The position numbers and the translations under genes were made by a program. A model generated the notes under the pieces. That model had not been told where the DNA came from and made no database searches. It saw only the letters and a list, made by a program, of their open reading frames with translations. From contig JAYUGJ010000071.1 of the NCBI GenBank assembly GCA_043738425.1, positions 62,001 through 126,000 on the forward strand: a DNA stretch of 64,000 nucleotides. The letters run 5' to 3'. This DNA is from PBB1 sp043738425. Lineage in GTDB: Bacteria > Pseudomonadota > Gammaproteobacteria > Burkholderiales > Burkholderiaceae_C. This document shows positions 1-8,090 of this stretch, piece by piece; the first letter of the stretch is position 1; each line of letters begins with the position of its first letter.

Positions 1-113
1 CGCAGGTGGTTGCCGCACAAATCAGCGGGTCGCCGCTGCCGATCGAGGCCGATTTGCTGGATGCGCTGGACGCCGGCCGTTTCGCCGCGCGGGTGGCGCG
101 CCGCAGCGGCTGA
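1..113 (+). CDS. C-terminal end of an unidentified protein (partial)
   Basis: The window opens inside a reading frame (codons begin at base 3) that ends at the TGA at 111-113. About 36 residues are visible, containing SPLPIEADLLDALDAG and ending in VARRSG. The frame shows the strong third-position GC bias of real genes in this window, and no competing frame does better. The fragment is too short for me to assign a family. It runs convergently towards the small basic protein gene and rpiA on the other strand. The start lies outside the window, so length and function are unknown. Confidence 0.5.
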   Translation, partial: QVVAAQISGSPLPIEADLLDALDAGRFAARVARRSG

Positions 114-140
114 GCCGCTCAGCCGACGGCCGCGGTGTGG

Positions 141-329
141 TCAGGTAGGCACCGACCCAGACTCATTCGCAGCATCGGCAGCAACCTCGCCATCGGCCGC
201 ATCTGTGCCCGCCTCGGCGCTGCCGTCACCTTGCTTGCGCTCTGACTTTTCTTTCACTTTTTCTTCTTTTTTCTTCTTCTTCACCAGCTCCCGCTGGCGT
301 TTTTCAAACGAGTAATTGGGCTTGGCCAT
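141..329 (-). CDS. small lysine-rich conserved protein (MAKPNYSFEKRQ family)
   Basis: This is a 62-residue protein. It starts MAKPNYSFEKRQ, followed by a run of lysines and glutamates (about residues 13-32), and has an acidic Ala/Asp/Ser-rich tail. The MAKPNYSFEKRQ start is one I recognise from short hypothetical proteins that are widespread in Betaproteobacteria; no function is established. I chose the ATG at 327-329, although another in-frame ATG lies 6 bases upstream and gives MPMAKPNY. A longer in-frame extension up to base 509 overlaps rpiA and looks non-coding. The charged N-terminus suggests a nucleic-acid- or ribosome-associated role, but that is only inference. Confidence 0.75.
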   Translation of the reverse strand: MAKPNYSFEKRQRELVKKKKKEEKVKEKSERKQGDGSAEAGTDAADGEVAADAANESGSVPT

Positions 330-394
330 GGGCATGTATCCGCAGAATTGAATTGAAGCGTGAGGGTACGCTGTTTTCGATAGCTGGCCGGGCG

Positions 395-1072
395 TTAGAC
401 GGCTTGCGCGCCTGCATAGCGCACGGTTTGCACGCCCTCGGACGAGCCCAGTAAACACAGCGCGGCGCGGTTGCGCGCAAAGATGCCGACGCTCACCACG
501 CCAGGCCATTGATTGATTTCGCGTTCCATGGCCGCCGGGTCGGTGATGGCCAACCCATGCACATCGAGCAGCTGGCAGCTGTTGTCGGTGACGACACCCG
601 CGCGCAGCACCGCGCGTGCGCCCATGGCGGCGAAGTGCCGCGTGATTTGCGCCGCTGCCATCGGAATCACCTCCACCGGCAGCGCAAACCGACCCAGCAC
701 CGCAACCTGTTTCGAGGCATCGGCGATGCAGACGAAGCGGTCTGCCAAATCGGCAATGATTTTTTCGCGCGTCAACGCCGCGCCGCCACCTTTGATCATG
801 CAGCCGTGCGGGTCGATCTCATCGGCACCGTCGATGTAGACCGGAATGCGTTCGACCAGGTTGGCGTCGAACACCGCAATACCGTGTGCGCGCAGCCGTT
901 GGCTGCTAACTTCGCTGCTCGACACCGCACCCGCAATTCGGTCGCGCATCGACGCCAGCGCATCAATGAAACAGTTGACCGTCGAGCCGGTGCCGACCCC
1001 CACCAGGCCGCCTGGCACCACGTGCGCCAACGCGGCACGACCAACCATCGCCTTCAATTCATCTTGGTTCAT
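395..1072 (-). CDS. rpiA: ribose-5-phosphate isomerase A
   Basis: RpiA interconverts ribose 5-phosphate and ribulose 5-phosphate in the non-oxidative pentose phosphate pathway in the cytoplasm. The 225-residue protein has the family length (about 220). It carries the phosphate-binding loop GVGTGSTV (residues 25-32), the catalytic DGADEID (81-87) and KGGGAALTREK (94-104). The ATG at 1070-1072 gives the standard N-terminus MNQDELK just ahead of the first helix. The gene is followed on the same strand by the small lysine-rich protein gene. The divergent pyrD starts about 115 bases away, so both promoters probably lie in 1073-1188. Nothing is unusual. Confidence 0.96.
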   Translation of the reverse strand: MNQDELKAMVGRAALAHVVPGGLVGVGTGSTVNCFIDALASMRDRIAGAVSSSEVSSQRLRAHGIAVFDANLVERIPVYIDGADEIDPHGCMIKGGGAALTREKIIADLADRFVCIADASKQVAVLGRFALPVEVIPMAAAQITRHFAAMGARAVLRAGVVTDNSCQLLDVHGLAITDPAAMEREINQWPGVVSVGIFARNRAALCLLGSSEGVQTVRYAGAQAV

Positions 1073-1188
1073 AACGGCAGCCGTGGCGCGGGCCTTTGAG
1101 ACAATTGCAAATTATCCCGCGCAGGTTTTTGCCGCGCACTTTTTAACTACGCACAGCTTCGCAGCGCCCTCCTCCGCTGACCTTCACC

Positions 1189-2241
1189 ATGGCCCTCATT
1201 CCCTACGCACTGACCCGGCATTTGCTGTTCAGCATGGACCCGGAACAAGCGCACGACGTGACGATGGACACGTTGGCGCGGGTGCAACGCACGCCGTTCG
1301 AGTGCGCGCTGCGCCAGCCGCGGGTGGCCGACCCGGTGACCGTCGCCGGCCTGCGGTTTGCAAATCGCATCGGCCTGGCCGCAGGCCTCGATAAAAACGG
1401 CCGCTGTATCGACGGGCTCGGCGCCTTGGGCTTCGGCTTCATCGAGGTCGGCACCGTGACGCCGCTGGCACAACCGGGCAACCCGAAGCCGCGCATGTGG
1501 CGGCTGCCCGATGCGCAGGCACTGATCAACCGGCTGGGCTTCAACAACGACGGCCTGGCGGCGTTCATCGCCAACGTGCAGCAGGCGAAGTTTCGAAAAA
1601 ACGGCGGCATCCTGGGGCTGAACATCGGCAAGAACGCCAACACGCCCATCGAGCGCGCGGTCGATGACTATCTGACGTGCCTGGACGGCGTCTACCCGCA
1701 TGCCGACTACGTGACGGTGAACATTTCATCGCCGAACACCGAGAACCTGCGTGCGCTGCAAAGCGACGCGGCGCTCGACGCACTGCTCGGCAGCCTGTCG
1801 CAACGCGATGCAGTGCTCGCGCAACGCCACGGCCGCAAGGTGCCGATGTTCGTGAAGATCGCGCCCGACCTCGATGAAACCCAGGTACGCGTGATTGCCG
1901 ACACACTGAAGCGCCACGCCGCAAGCGGCGTGATCGCCACCAACACCACCGTCGCGCGCGAGGCGGTTAAACACCTGGCACATGCCGAACAATCCGGCGG
2001 CTTGTCGGGCGCACCGGTTTTTGCCGCCAGCAACGCGGTGATCCAGCAATTGCGTGCCGAGCTCGGCTCGGGCTACCCGATCATCGGTGTCGGTGGCGTG
2101 ATGAGCGGGGCCGACGCAGTGGCCAAACTGGGCGCCGGTGCCGACCTGGTGCAGATCTACACCGGCTTCATCTACCAGGGCCCGGAGTTGGTGACCGAGG
2201 CGGCGCGGGCGATGCAGGCCATGCCGGCTGCGGCAAGATAA
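1189..2241 (+). CDS. pyrD: dihydroorotate dehydrogenase (quinone), class 2
   Basis: PyrD oxidises dihydroorotate to orotate in pyrimidine synthesis, passing electrons to membrane quinone. At 350 residues it fits class 2 enzymes. An N-terminal amphipathic segment (ALIPYALTRHLLFSMDPE) associates with the membrane. The FMN barrel follows with GLAAGLDKNG near residue 63, VNISSPNTEN (Ser180/181 region, the catalytic Ser of class 2), NTTVARE and the phosphate-binding GGVMSG. The ATG at 1189 is followed by a normal class 2 N-terminus. The gene runs convergently into the CoA-transferase genes, with a bidirectional hairpin terminator just past its stop. One copy of the recurrent TTAAACACCTGGCAC word lies at 1967-1981. 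Confidence 0.97.
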   Translation: MALIPYALTRHLLFSMDPEQAHDVTMDTLARVQRTPFECALRQPRVADPVTVAGLRFANRIGLAAGLDKNGRCIDGLGALGFGFIEVGTVTPLAQPGNPKPRMWRLPDAQALINRLGFNNDGLAAFIANVQQAKFRKNGGILGLNIGKNANTPIERAVDDYLTCLDGVYPHADYVTVNISSPNTENLRALQSDAALDALLGSLSQRDAVLAQRHGRKVPMFVKIAPDLDETQVRVIADTLKRHAASGVIATNTTVAREAVKHLAHAEQSGGLSGAPVFAASNAVIQQLRAELGSGYPIIGVGGVMSGADAVAKLGAGADLVQIYTGFIYQGPELVTEAARAMQAMPAAAR

Positions 2242-2265
2242 AAAAAGCTGCACCGCGCACCAACA

Positions 2266-2292
2266 AAAAAGCGCGTCAACGACGCGCTTTTC
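2266..2292. terminator. bidirectional intrinsic terminator between pyrD and the CoA-transferase genes
   Basis: An 11-base-pair stem (arms 2267-2277 and 2281-2291) closes on a three-base AAC loop. It has an A-run on one side and a T-run on the other, so it reads as a Rho-independent terminator in both directions. It sits between the convergent stops of pyrD (2241) and the CoA-transferase B subunit (2322). Confidence 0.85.
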
Positions 2293-2321
2293 TATGCCAC
2301 GCCCGCGGCGCAACGGCAATC

Positions 2322-2960
2322 TCAGTGCAACGGCACGCCGGTCTTCGACTGCAGCTCTTCCCGCGTGACGCCTTCGGCCAACTCGACTACTTTCAAGCCC
2401 GCCGGTGTCACGTCCATCACCGCCAGGTCGGTGATGATGCGGTTGACCACGCCCAAGCCGGTCAGTGGCAGCGTGCAGGCCGGGATGATTTTCAAATCCA
2501 CCGTGCCGTCTTTTTTCTTCGCGACGTGTTCCATCAACACGATGACGCGGGCCACACCGGCCACCAGGTCCATCGCGCCGCCCATGCCTTTGACCATCTT
2601 GCCGGGGATCATCCAGTTGGCCAAATCGCCTTTTTCACTGACCTGCATTGCACCCAAGATGCTCAGGTTGATCTTGCCGCCGCGAATCATTGCGAAGCTT
2701 TCGTGCGAACCAAAAATCGATGAGCCGGGAATGGTGGTGACGGTTTGTTTGCCGGCATTGATCAGGTCGGCATCGACTTCGTCTTCGGTCGGAAACGGGC
2801 CGATACCGAGCATGCCGTTTTCGCTTTGCAGCCAGACTTCGATGTCACTGCGCACATGGTTGGCCACCAGTGTGGGCAAGCCGATGCCGAGGTTGACGTA
2901 GAAGCCGTCTTGCAGCTCTTGGGCGGCGCGTGCTGCCATTTGGTCGTGTGTCCAGGCCAT
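2322..2960 (-). CDS. scoB: 3-oxoacid CoA-transferase subunit B
   Basis: This is the beta subunit of a class I CoA-transferase that moves CoA from succinyl-CoA (or a related donor) to a 3-oxoacid such as acetoacetate. The 212-residue protein has the family length. It contains NLGIGLPTLV near residue 23 and the catalytic motif QSENGMLGIGP, in which Glu47 would form the enzyme-CoA thioester. Its ATG lies 3 bases after the stop of the alpha subunit gene, so the two are co-transcribed and probably translationally coupled. The exact 3-oxoacid cannot be read from sequence; 3-oxoadipate is an alternative, but no beta-ketoadipate genes are nearby. Confidence 0.92.
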   Translation of the reverse strand: MAWTHDQMAARAAQELQDGFYVNLGIGLPTLVANHVRSDIEVWLQSENGMLGIGPFPTEDEVDADLINAGKQTVTTIPGSSIFGSHESFAMIRGGKINLSILGAMQVSEKGDLANWMIPGKMVKGMGGAMDLVAGVARVIVLMEHVAKKKDGTVDLKIIPACTLPLTGLGVVNRIITDLAVMDVTPAGLKVVELAEGVTREELQSKTGVPLH

Positions 2961-2963
2961 GGT

Positions 2964-3671
2964 TCAGGCTCCTGCTTTTTCTGAGAGCGTGCGCTTTTCA
3001 ATGCGCTTCTCGGGGTTCTTGTTCAACACCAATCGGTGGACGTAGATGCCGGGCAAATGCACCGAGTCGGGGTCGAAGGTGCCGGTCGGCACGATCTCTT
3101 CGACTTCTGCAATCGTCAGGCGACCCGCCATGGCCGCAGCCGGGTTGAAGTTGCGTGCGGTGCGGCGAAACAGCAGGTTGCCGCTTTCGTCGGCCTTCCA
3201 CGCCTTGACCAAGCTGACTGCGGGCTGCAGCGCGCGTTCCATCACGTAGACCGCACCATCGAACTCGCGCGTTTCCTTGCCTTCGGCTACCAAAGTACCG
3301 ACACCGGTTTTGGTAAAGAACGCCGGTATGCCTGCACCGCCGGCGCGTAGTTTTTCGGCCAGCGTGCCCTGCGGCGTGAATTCCAACTCCAGCTCACCGG
3401 CCAGGTACTGGCGCTCGAATTCCTTGTTTTCGCCGACGTAGCTGGAAATCATTTTTTTGATTTGGCGGGTTTCCAGCAACTGGCCCAAACCGAAGCCGTC
3501 GACGCCGGCGTTGTTCGATATCACCGTCAAATCTTTCACGCCACTGTCGCGCAACGCGGCGATCAACGCCTCAGGAATGCCGCACAAACCGAAGCCGCCT
3601 ACTGCCAGCAGTTGGCCGTCGGCCACCACGCCTTTGAGCGCCGCAGCGGCGCTCGGATACACCTTGTTCAT
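2964..3671 (-). CDS. scoA: 3-oxoacid CoA-transferase subunit A
   Basis: This is the alpha subunit partner of the neighbouring B subunit. The 235-residue protein begins MNKVYPSAAAAL, and the GGFGLCGIPE loop near residue 26 is the oxyanion/CoA-binding signature of family I CoA-transferases. ENKEFERQYLAGELELEFTPQGTLAE is also typical of the succinyl-CoA:acetoacetate type. I chose the ATG at 3669-3671 because the 7-residue upstream extension has no family match. Alpha and beta remain separate genes, as is usual in bacteria (animal SCOT is a fusion). The next gene upstream on the strand is a sensor kinase, separated by about 90 bases. Confidence 0.92.
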   Translation of the reverse strand: MNKVYPSAAAALKGVVADGQLLAVGGFGLCGIPEALIAALRDSGVKDLTVISNNAGVDGFGLGQLLETRQIKKMISSYVGENKEFERQYLAGELELEFTPQGTLAEKLRAGGAGIPAFFTKTGVGTLVAEGKETREFDGAVYVMERALQPAVSLVKAWKADESGNLLFRRTARNFNPAAAMAGRLTIAEVEEIVPTGTFDPDSVHLPGIYVHRLVLNKNPEKRIEKRTLSEKAGA

Positions 3672-3758
3672 TGCATTCCTCTCGGGGGCCAAAACACGCG
3701 CTCACCAGCGACTGGGTGAAACGCAAAGCCGAGATTGTGCCCTTGCCTGTCGCAAGGT

Positions 3759-6416
3759 TTAGCCGTGGTTGGCGGCATGAACTGCCGCCAACGGCACCTG
3801 CATCACGAACCGTGCGCCGCCGCCTTGCGCCGCGCCAGCGCTCACCGTGCCGCCCATCGCCTCGAGCAATTGGCGGCTGATCGCCAAGCCGAGGCCGGCG
3901 CCGTGGTGCGCACGTTGGCCTTCGCGGCCTTGCGCGTACGGCAAAAACAAACTGTCGAGGTCTTCTTGCTGCAGGCCCGGACCAGTGTCGATCACCTCGA
4001 TCTCGAGTCGGTAAGCCGCATCGAGTCGACCGAGCACCCGCACGCTGCCGAACGGCGTGAATTTGATCGCGTTGTTGACCAGGTTGTTGACCACCTGACG
4101 CAGCCGCTGCGCATCGAACCGCAACGCCGGGGTGTCGCGCGTCACCCCCAGCAGCGCCGCGTCGAAGCGCAAGCCTTTGCCTTGTGCCGCCAGCTCGAAC
4201 GGCGACACCGCACCGCCCCACCATGTGGCGAGGTCGGTAGACACCGGCTGCAGGGCGACCGGCCGGTCTTGGTTGCTTTCGTACTGCAAGGCGGTTTCCA
4301 ACAGGCCCTGAAAACCGTCGGCCGAGGTGGCGATGGCGTCACACAAGCGCGCGCGGCGCTCGGTTGGCAAGTCTTCTTTGAGCAACTGCGCACCAGCGCC
4401 TATCGCACCGATGGTGCCGCGCAGTTCATGCGTGAGGTAGCCGACAAAACGGCCACGGCCGGCGGTGGTTTCTTCGGCCACCCGGCGCGCATCGCGCTCG
4501 ACCTGGCGCGCCGCGCGCAGCCGCTGGTTACCGCGACGCAGCAGGTACAGGTAGGTCAGCAACAAGGCCGCGATGGCCGCGGTGATTACCGACGCGCGCA
4601 AGACCTGGTCGCGGCTCCAGCCCGGCGCGTCGGCCACCAGCCAGCGCCGTTCGATGCTGCTCATTTCAGACTCGCTGACGGCATCGAGGCCTTTGCGCAG
4701 CAGCAAGCTGAGCGCTGGCAAGTCGTGGCGCACCGCGAAATACAACTCGCTGTCGGCATCGGGCACGGTACCGGTGACTTGCACGCGGCCGGTGTACAGG
4801 TTGTGGATCAACTGGTTGACGACTTTGATGTTGCCGATGGCCGCGTCGGCGCGCCCGTCGGCCACCGCCGACAGCACCGCGTCTTGTGTCGCAAAAGTCA
4901 TCAGCACCATCGCCGGAAAACGCACGCGCAGCGGCTGCATCAGAAAGTGATCGTCGAGCAGCGCCAGCCGCCGTCTGCCGAGTTCTTCGAGCTTGGTCAC
5001 CGCCAGGCCGCTGGCGCTGCGGGTGACGATGGCCGTCGGCACGCGCATGAACGGGCCAACGAAATCGAAGTCTTGGCGACGCGATGCGGCCCGGGCAGCA
5101 CCGACCAGCACATCGATCTCGCCTTTGGTGCCGCGTCTATAGACCTCGGCAAAGCTGCCGCCGCTTTCGCTTTGGATCACCAGCCCGACTTTCGACGCCG
5201 CCAAGCGCATCACATCGGCACCCAGGCCGCGCATTTGCTGCAGGTCGTTTTGCAAAGTGATCGGTGCGAATGCGGCGTCGTAACCGACGCGTATGCGGCC
5301 GTTGGTGTCGACCCACTGGCGCTCAGCCTCGGTCAACTGCACCGCGCTGGCGGGTGCTGCGCGCAGCGCGTCCTCGGGCAACCAGCGCCGCGCCAGGCTG
5401 GCTTGTTCTGCCTGGGTGACCGACGCCAAGGCCTTGTCGAGAATTTGCTGCAACAGCGGTAGATCGGTGCGCACCGCGGGCCCCAGCGCCGTCAGGCCGG
5501 GGCCGAAGGCGCTGCGAATTTGCACGTTCGCCAGCAGATTGCGTTCGATGTAGTGCACCGCGACGTGGCGAAATCCGATGTAGATGTCGGCGTTGCCCGA
5601 TGCGACCGCACGCAACGCGGCCTCGGGCGTGTCGAAGCGCAACGGCGTCATTTTCGGGAACCGTGCCTGCACCAACAAGTCGGCCGGTGAACCGGTGTCC
5701 ACCGCCACCCGGTAACCACCGAAGTCGTTGGCCGGTGAGACATCGGCAATGTCACGGCGCACGCTGAGTGCCATGTTGGCCACCAGCAGCGGGCGGGTCG
5801 ACAAATAGCGACTGGGCGGCTGGGTGCCCCGCACCGTGGGCTGGGCGGCATCGGGTGCGGCCAGCGGCAGGGCATCGACCTCGGCGCGCTGCAGTGCGTC
5901 TATCGATGCGGCATAGGTTGCCAGCCGCCGAAACTCGAAGCGCAGCCCGGTGCGTTCGGCCAGCAGCTGGAGCAGCTCGATGACGTAGCCGTGTGGTGGC
6001 ACCGCAGGCGCGCTGCCGGCGGCTGCAGCGCCGTCAATCGCATCGGCATCTTGATACGGTGCCATGCCAGGTGACACGCCGAACCGCACCACCGGGTTGG
6101 CAGCCAGCCAGGCTTGTTCTTCGGCGGTGAATTGCAGCAGGCGGGGGGGCGTAACGGCGGTGGCAGCGGTGGGAGTGGTGGGAGTGGTGGCGGGGGCGGG
6201 GGCGGGGGCATTGGCGATGGTCGCGGCGTTGGCGTTGGCGTTGGCGTTGGCGTTGAATGTGGCGCTGGCGCTGACAGGCGCGCCCACCGCGTCGGCCAAC
6301 GCCACCGGCGCTGTGCCTTGTGCTGACGCCACACCGAAGTGCAGCAGCATGAAAAACACGGCGACGCAAAACGCTGCCAGCCGCTGATGCAGCTGTCGCT
6401 GATGTTGCGGCCTCAT
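3759..6416 (-). CDS. sensor histidine kinase with two periplasmic solute-binding domains (EvgS/BvgS-like)
   Basis: This is an 885-residue membrane sensor kinase. The order of parts is: signal segment (residues 1-33, ending VASAQG); a low-complexity Ala/Asn/Thr/Pro linker (about 45-100); two tandem SBP_bac_3 domains (about 100-340 and 355-590, the second beginning LTEAERQWVDTNG); one membrane helix near 610-630; a HisKA domain with the phospho-acceptor His in YLTHELRG; and a HATPase domain with N box NNLVNNAIKF, DTGPGLQ and GAGLGLAIS. BvgS and EvgS have the same sensor layout but also receiver and Hpt domains, which are absent here. The ATG overlaps the yceH stop (ATGA), implying coupling. No response regulator gene lies in the window, so the ligand and output are unknown. 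Confidence 0.88.
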   Translation of the reverse strand: MRPQHQRQLHQRLAAFCVAVFFMLLHFGVASAQGTAPVALADAVGAPVSASATFNANANANANAATIANAPAPAPATTPTTPTAATAVTPPRLLQFTAEEQAWLAANPVVRFGVSPGMAPYQDADAIDGAAAAGSAPAVPPHGYVIELLQLLAERTGLRFEFRRLATYAASIDALQRAEVDALPLAAPDAAQPTVRGTQPPSRYLSTRPLLVANMALSVRRDIADVSPANDFGGYRVAVDTGSPADLLVQARFPKMTPLRFDTPEAALRAVASGNADIYIGFRHVAVHYIERNLLANVQIRSAFGPGLTALGPAVRTDLPLLQQILDKALASVTQAEQASLARRWLPEDALRAAPASAVQLTEAERQWVDTNGRIRVGYDAAFAPITLQNDLQQMRGLGADVMRLAASKVGLVIQSESGGSFAEVYRRGTKGEIDVLVGAARAASRRQDFDFVGPFMRVPTAIVTRSASGLAVTKLEELGRRRLALLDDHFLMQPLRVRFPAMVLMTFATQDAVLSAVADGRADAAIGNIKVVNQLIHNLYTGRVQVTGTVPDADSELYFAVRHDLPALSLLLRKGLDAVSESEMSSIERRWLVADAPGWSRDQVLRASVITAAIAALLLTYLYLLRRGNQRLRAARQVERDARRVAEETTAGRGRFVGYLTHELRGTIGAIGAGAQLLKEDLPTERRARLCDAIATSADGFQGLLETALQYESNQDRPVALQPVSTDLATWWGGAVSPFELAAQGKGLRFDAALLGVTRDTPALRFDAQRLRQVVNNLVNNAIKFTPFGSVRVLGRLDAAYRLEIEVIDTGPGLQQEDLDSLFLPYAQGREGQRAHHGAGLGLAISRQLLEAMGGTVSAGAAQGGGARFVMQVPLAAVHAANHG
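6225..6254 (-). repeat. hexanucleotide microsatellite (GGCGTT x5) inside the sensor kinase gene
   Basis: Five perfect copies of GGCGTT lie at 6225-6254 and encode alternating Asn-Ala in the linker between the signal segment and the first sensor domain. They adjoin G-rich imperfect repeats (6168-6208) encoding a Thr/Pro/Ala stretch. Because the unit is 6 bases, copy-number changes alter linker length without shifting frame. Confidence 0.85.
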
Positions 6417-7075
6417 GTGCGCGCCACGCCCAGCTCGTCGTACAGCCGTTCGACCAGCGCGCGCAAGGCATCGACTTCGGCACGCAGCTCGGCCAGCTCG
6501 ACCGCTGCCACCGCGGTGTCGGCTGCCCCAGCGGCCCCACCGGCGTCGACCCGGGCGGCCCACGCGGCCAGGTCTACCGGGCCCGACAACAGGTGCGCCC
6601 AGCGTCCCTCGCGCGAGCCCGGCGCGCGAGGCAACAGCACCGCGAGCGGGCCGCCCTTGTCGGCCGACCGCTCGGCCAGTTCGTTCAAAAACCCGTCGAC
6701 CGCCGACAGGTCGGCAAACTTATGCAGCCGCTCACACGCAGTGCGCAACTCGGCCGAGGTTTGCGGACCACGCAACACCAACACGGTGAGCAACGCCACC
6801 GACTGTGCGGGCACCGCCAGTCCGAACCCCATCCGGTGTTGGTAGCGGGTCACGCGCGAGCCGCTGACTTCGGCCACCAGATTCAAGCCCGATAACGCTG
6901 CCGTGGCCGCTTGCACCTCGGCGTCGCTGGCGTTCATCGGCATGGCGCGCGCGGTTTTCTGGTTGCAGCCCAAAACCAGCGCGTTCATCGACAACGGGTA
7001 GCTGTCGGGAACGGTGTGCGATTTTTCCACCAGCACGCCGAGCACGCGTGCTTCTAACGGCGACAGCGCCCTCAT
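6413..7075 (-). CDS. yceH: YceH family (DUF480) protein
   Basis: The 220-residue protein starts MRALSPLEARVLGVLVEKSHTVPDSYPLS and continues with LGCNQKTAR, the signature opening of the YceH/DUF480 family. Known structures of the family contain two winged-helix domains, but no biochemical role is established. The C-terminus (about residues 185-215) is a heptad-rich coiled coil (LAELRAEVDALRALVERL). The gene starts 3 bases after the SDR stop. Its own TGA overlaps the ATG of the sensor kinase, so the order SDR-yceH-kinase looks like one transcript. Whether yceH and the kinase share a function is unknown. Confidence 0.9.
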   Translation of the reverse strand: MRALSPLEARVLGVLVEKSHTVPDSYPLSMNALVLGCNQKTARAMPMNASDAEVQAATAALSGLNLVAEVSGSRVTRYQHRMGFGLAVPAQSVALLTVLVLRGPQTSAELRTACERLHKFADLSAVDGFLNELAERSADKGGPLAVLLPRAPGSREGRWAHLLSGPVDLAAWAARVDAGGAAGAADTAVAAVELAELRAEVDALRALVERLYDELGVART

Positions 7076-7078
7076 TTC

Positions 7079-7861
7079 CTAAAGCGCGTAGCCGTCGTCG
7101 GCCTGAATGACCGCGCCATTGATGAAGTGGCTTTCGTTGGCGCACAACATCATCAACACCGTGTCCAGGTCTTTAGGCTGGCCCACGCGCTTGCGCGGCA
7201 GCGTGTCGATCAGCCGCTTGCCGGCATCGGTGGCCCAATGGTGGTGGTTCATTTCGGTGTCGATGTAACCCGGGCAAATCGCGTTCACGTTGATGCCGTG
7301 CTTGCCCCACTCGAGCGCCATTGCGCGGGTCATGTGAATCACCGCGGCCTTGCTCATGCTGTAGACGCCGATCTGGCTCAGCACCTGCAGGCCAGCCATC
7401 GACGCGATGTTGACGATGCGCCCGCCGGTGAACGTGCCCGGGGCCGACCCCTTGGCGCGCGCCAGCATGCGTTTGCCGACTTCTTGCGCGACGAAAAACG
7501 CGCCGCGGGTGTTGGTATCGAACACGAAGTCGTAGTCGTCTTCGCTGACTTCGGTCAGTTTTTGGGTGGTGCTGACGCCTGAGTTGTTGACCAGGATGTC
7601 GATCGTGCCCATCTCGGTTTCCGCATGCGCCACAGCCGCTTTGATGCTGCCGAGATCGGTCACGTCGAGCGCCACCACATGCGCATCGCCGCCGTCGCCT
7701 TCGATTTCAGCGCGCAGGGTTTTCAACCGATCCATGCGCCGGCCCGCCAGCACGACCGCAGCCCCGGCGGCAGCGAGCGTTTTGGCGAACTGGGTGCCCA
7801 GCCCGCTGGATGCGCCAGTGACCAGCGCCACGCGGCCGGACAGATCGATGTGGTAACTCAT
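7079..7861 (-). CDS. short-chain dehydrogenase/reductase
   Basis: This is a classical NAD(P)-dependent SDR of 260 residues. The cofactor motif TGASSGLGTQFA lies at residues 15-26. The structural NNSGVS motif and the catalytic Ser...YSMSK follow, and CPGYIDTEMN lies after the active site. Asp/Arg residues after the second strand (GRRMDRL) suggest NADP preference, but this is inference. The enzyme resembles the FabG-like group of small hydroxyacyl or ketone reductases; the substrate cannot be assigned. It is the first gene of a three-gene run with yceH and the sensor kinase. It is divergent from the ETF-QO gene across about 230 bases. Confidence 0.88.
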   Translation of the reverse strand: MSYHIDLSGRVALVTGASSGLGTQFAKTLAAAGAAVVLAGRRMDRLKTLRAEIEGDGGDAHVVALDVTDLGSIKAAVAHAETEMGTIDILVNNSGVSTTQKLTEVSEDDYDFVFDTNTRGAFFVAQEVGKRMLARAKGSAPGTFTGGRIVNIASMAGLQVLSQIGVYSMSKAAVIHMTRAMALEWGKHGINVNAICPGYIDTEMNHHHWATDAGKRLIDTLPRKRVGQPKDLDTVLMMLCANESHFINGAVIQADDGYAL

Positions 7862-8090
7862 GGAACGTCCTGTGCGCGGGTGGTGGGATAGGCGGGAAAG
7901 ATAGCACGCAGGTTAGGCGGTGAGAAGGTGCGCTGGAAGGTGTGCCGATAGGTGTGCCGATCGGTGCGTTGACCAGGCGCTGTGCGCCTGCGCAGGCAAA
8001 ACCACTGCACCCGGCAGGTGCGGTAAGCAGCCGTCGAGGTGCTGCCCGCTAGACTCAAAAACCGAATCGAACGCCGAGAAAGCCGCCCCT

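Noticed and set aside
3735..5462. 575-codon plus-strand frame opposite the sensor kinase
   Set aside because: It shows no domain, while the opposite strand has HisKA, HATPase and SBP signatures in full.
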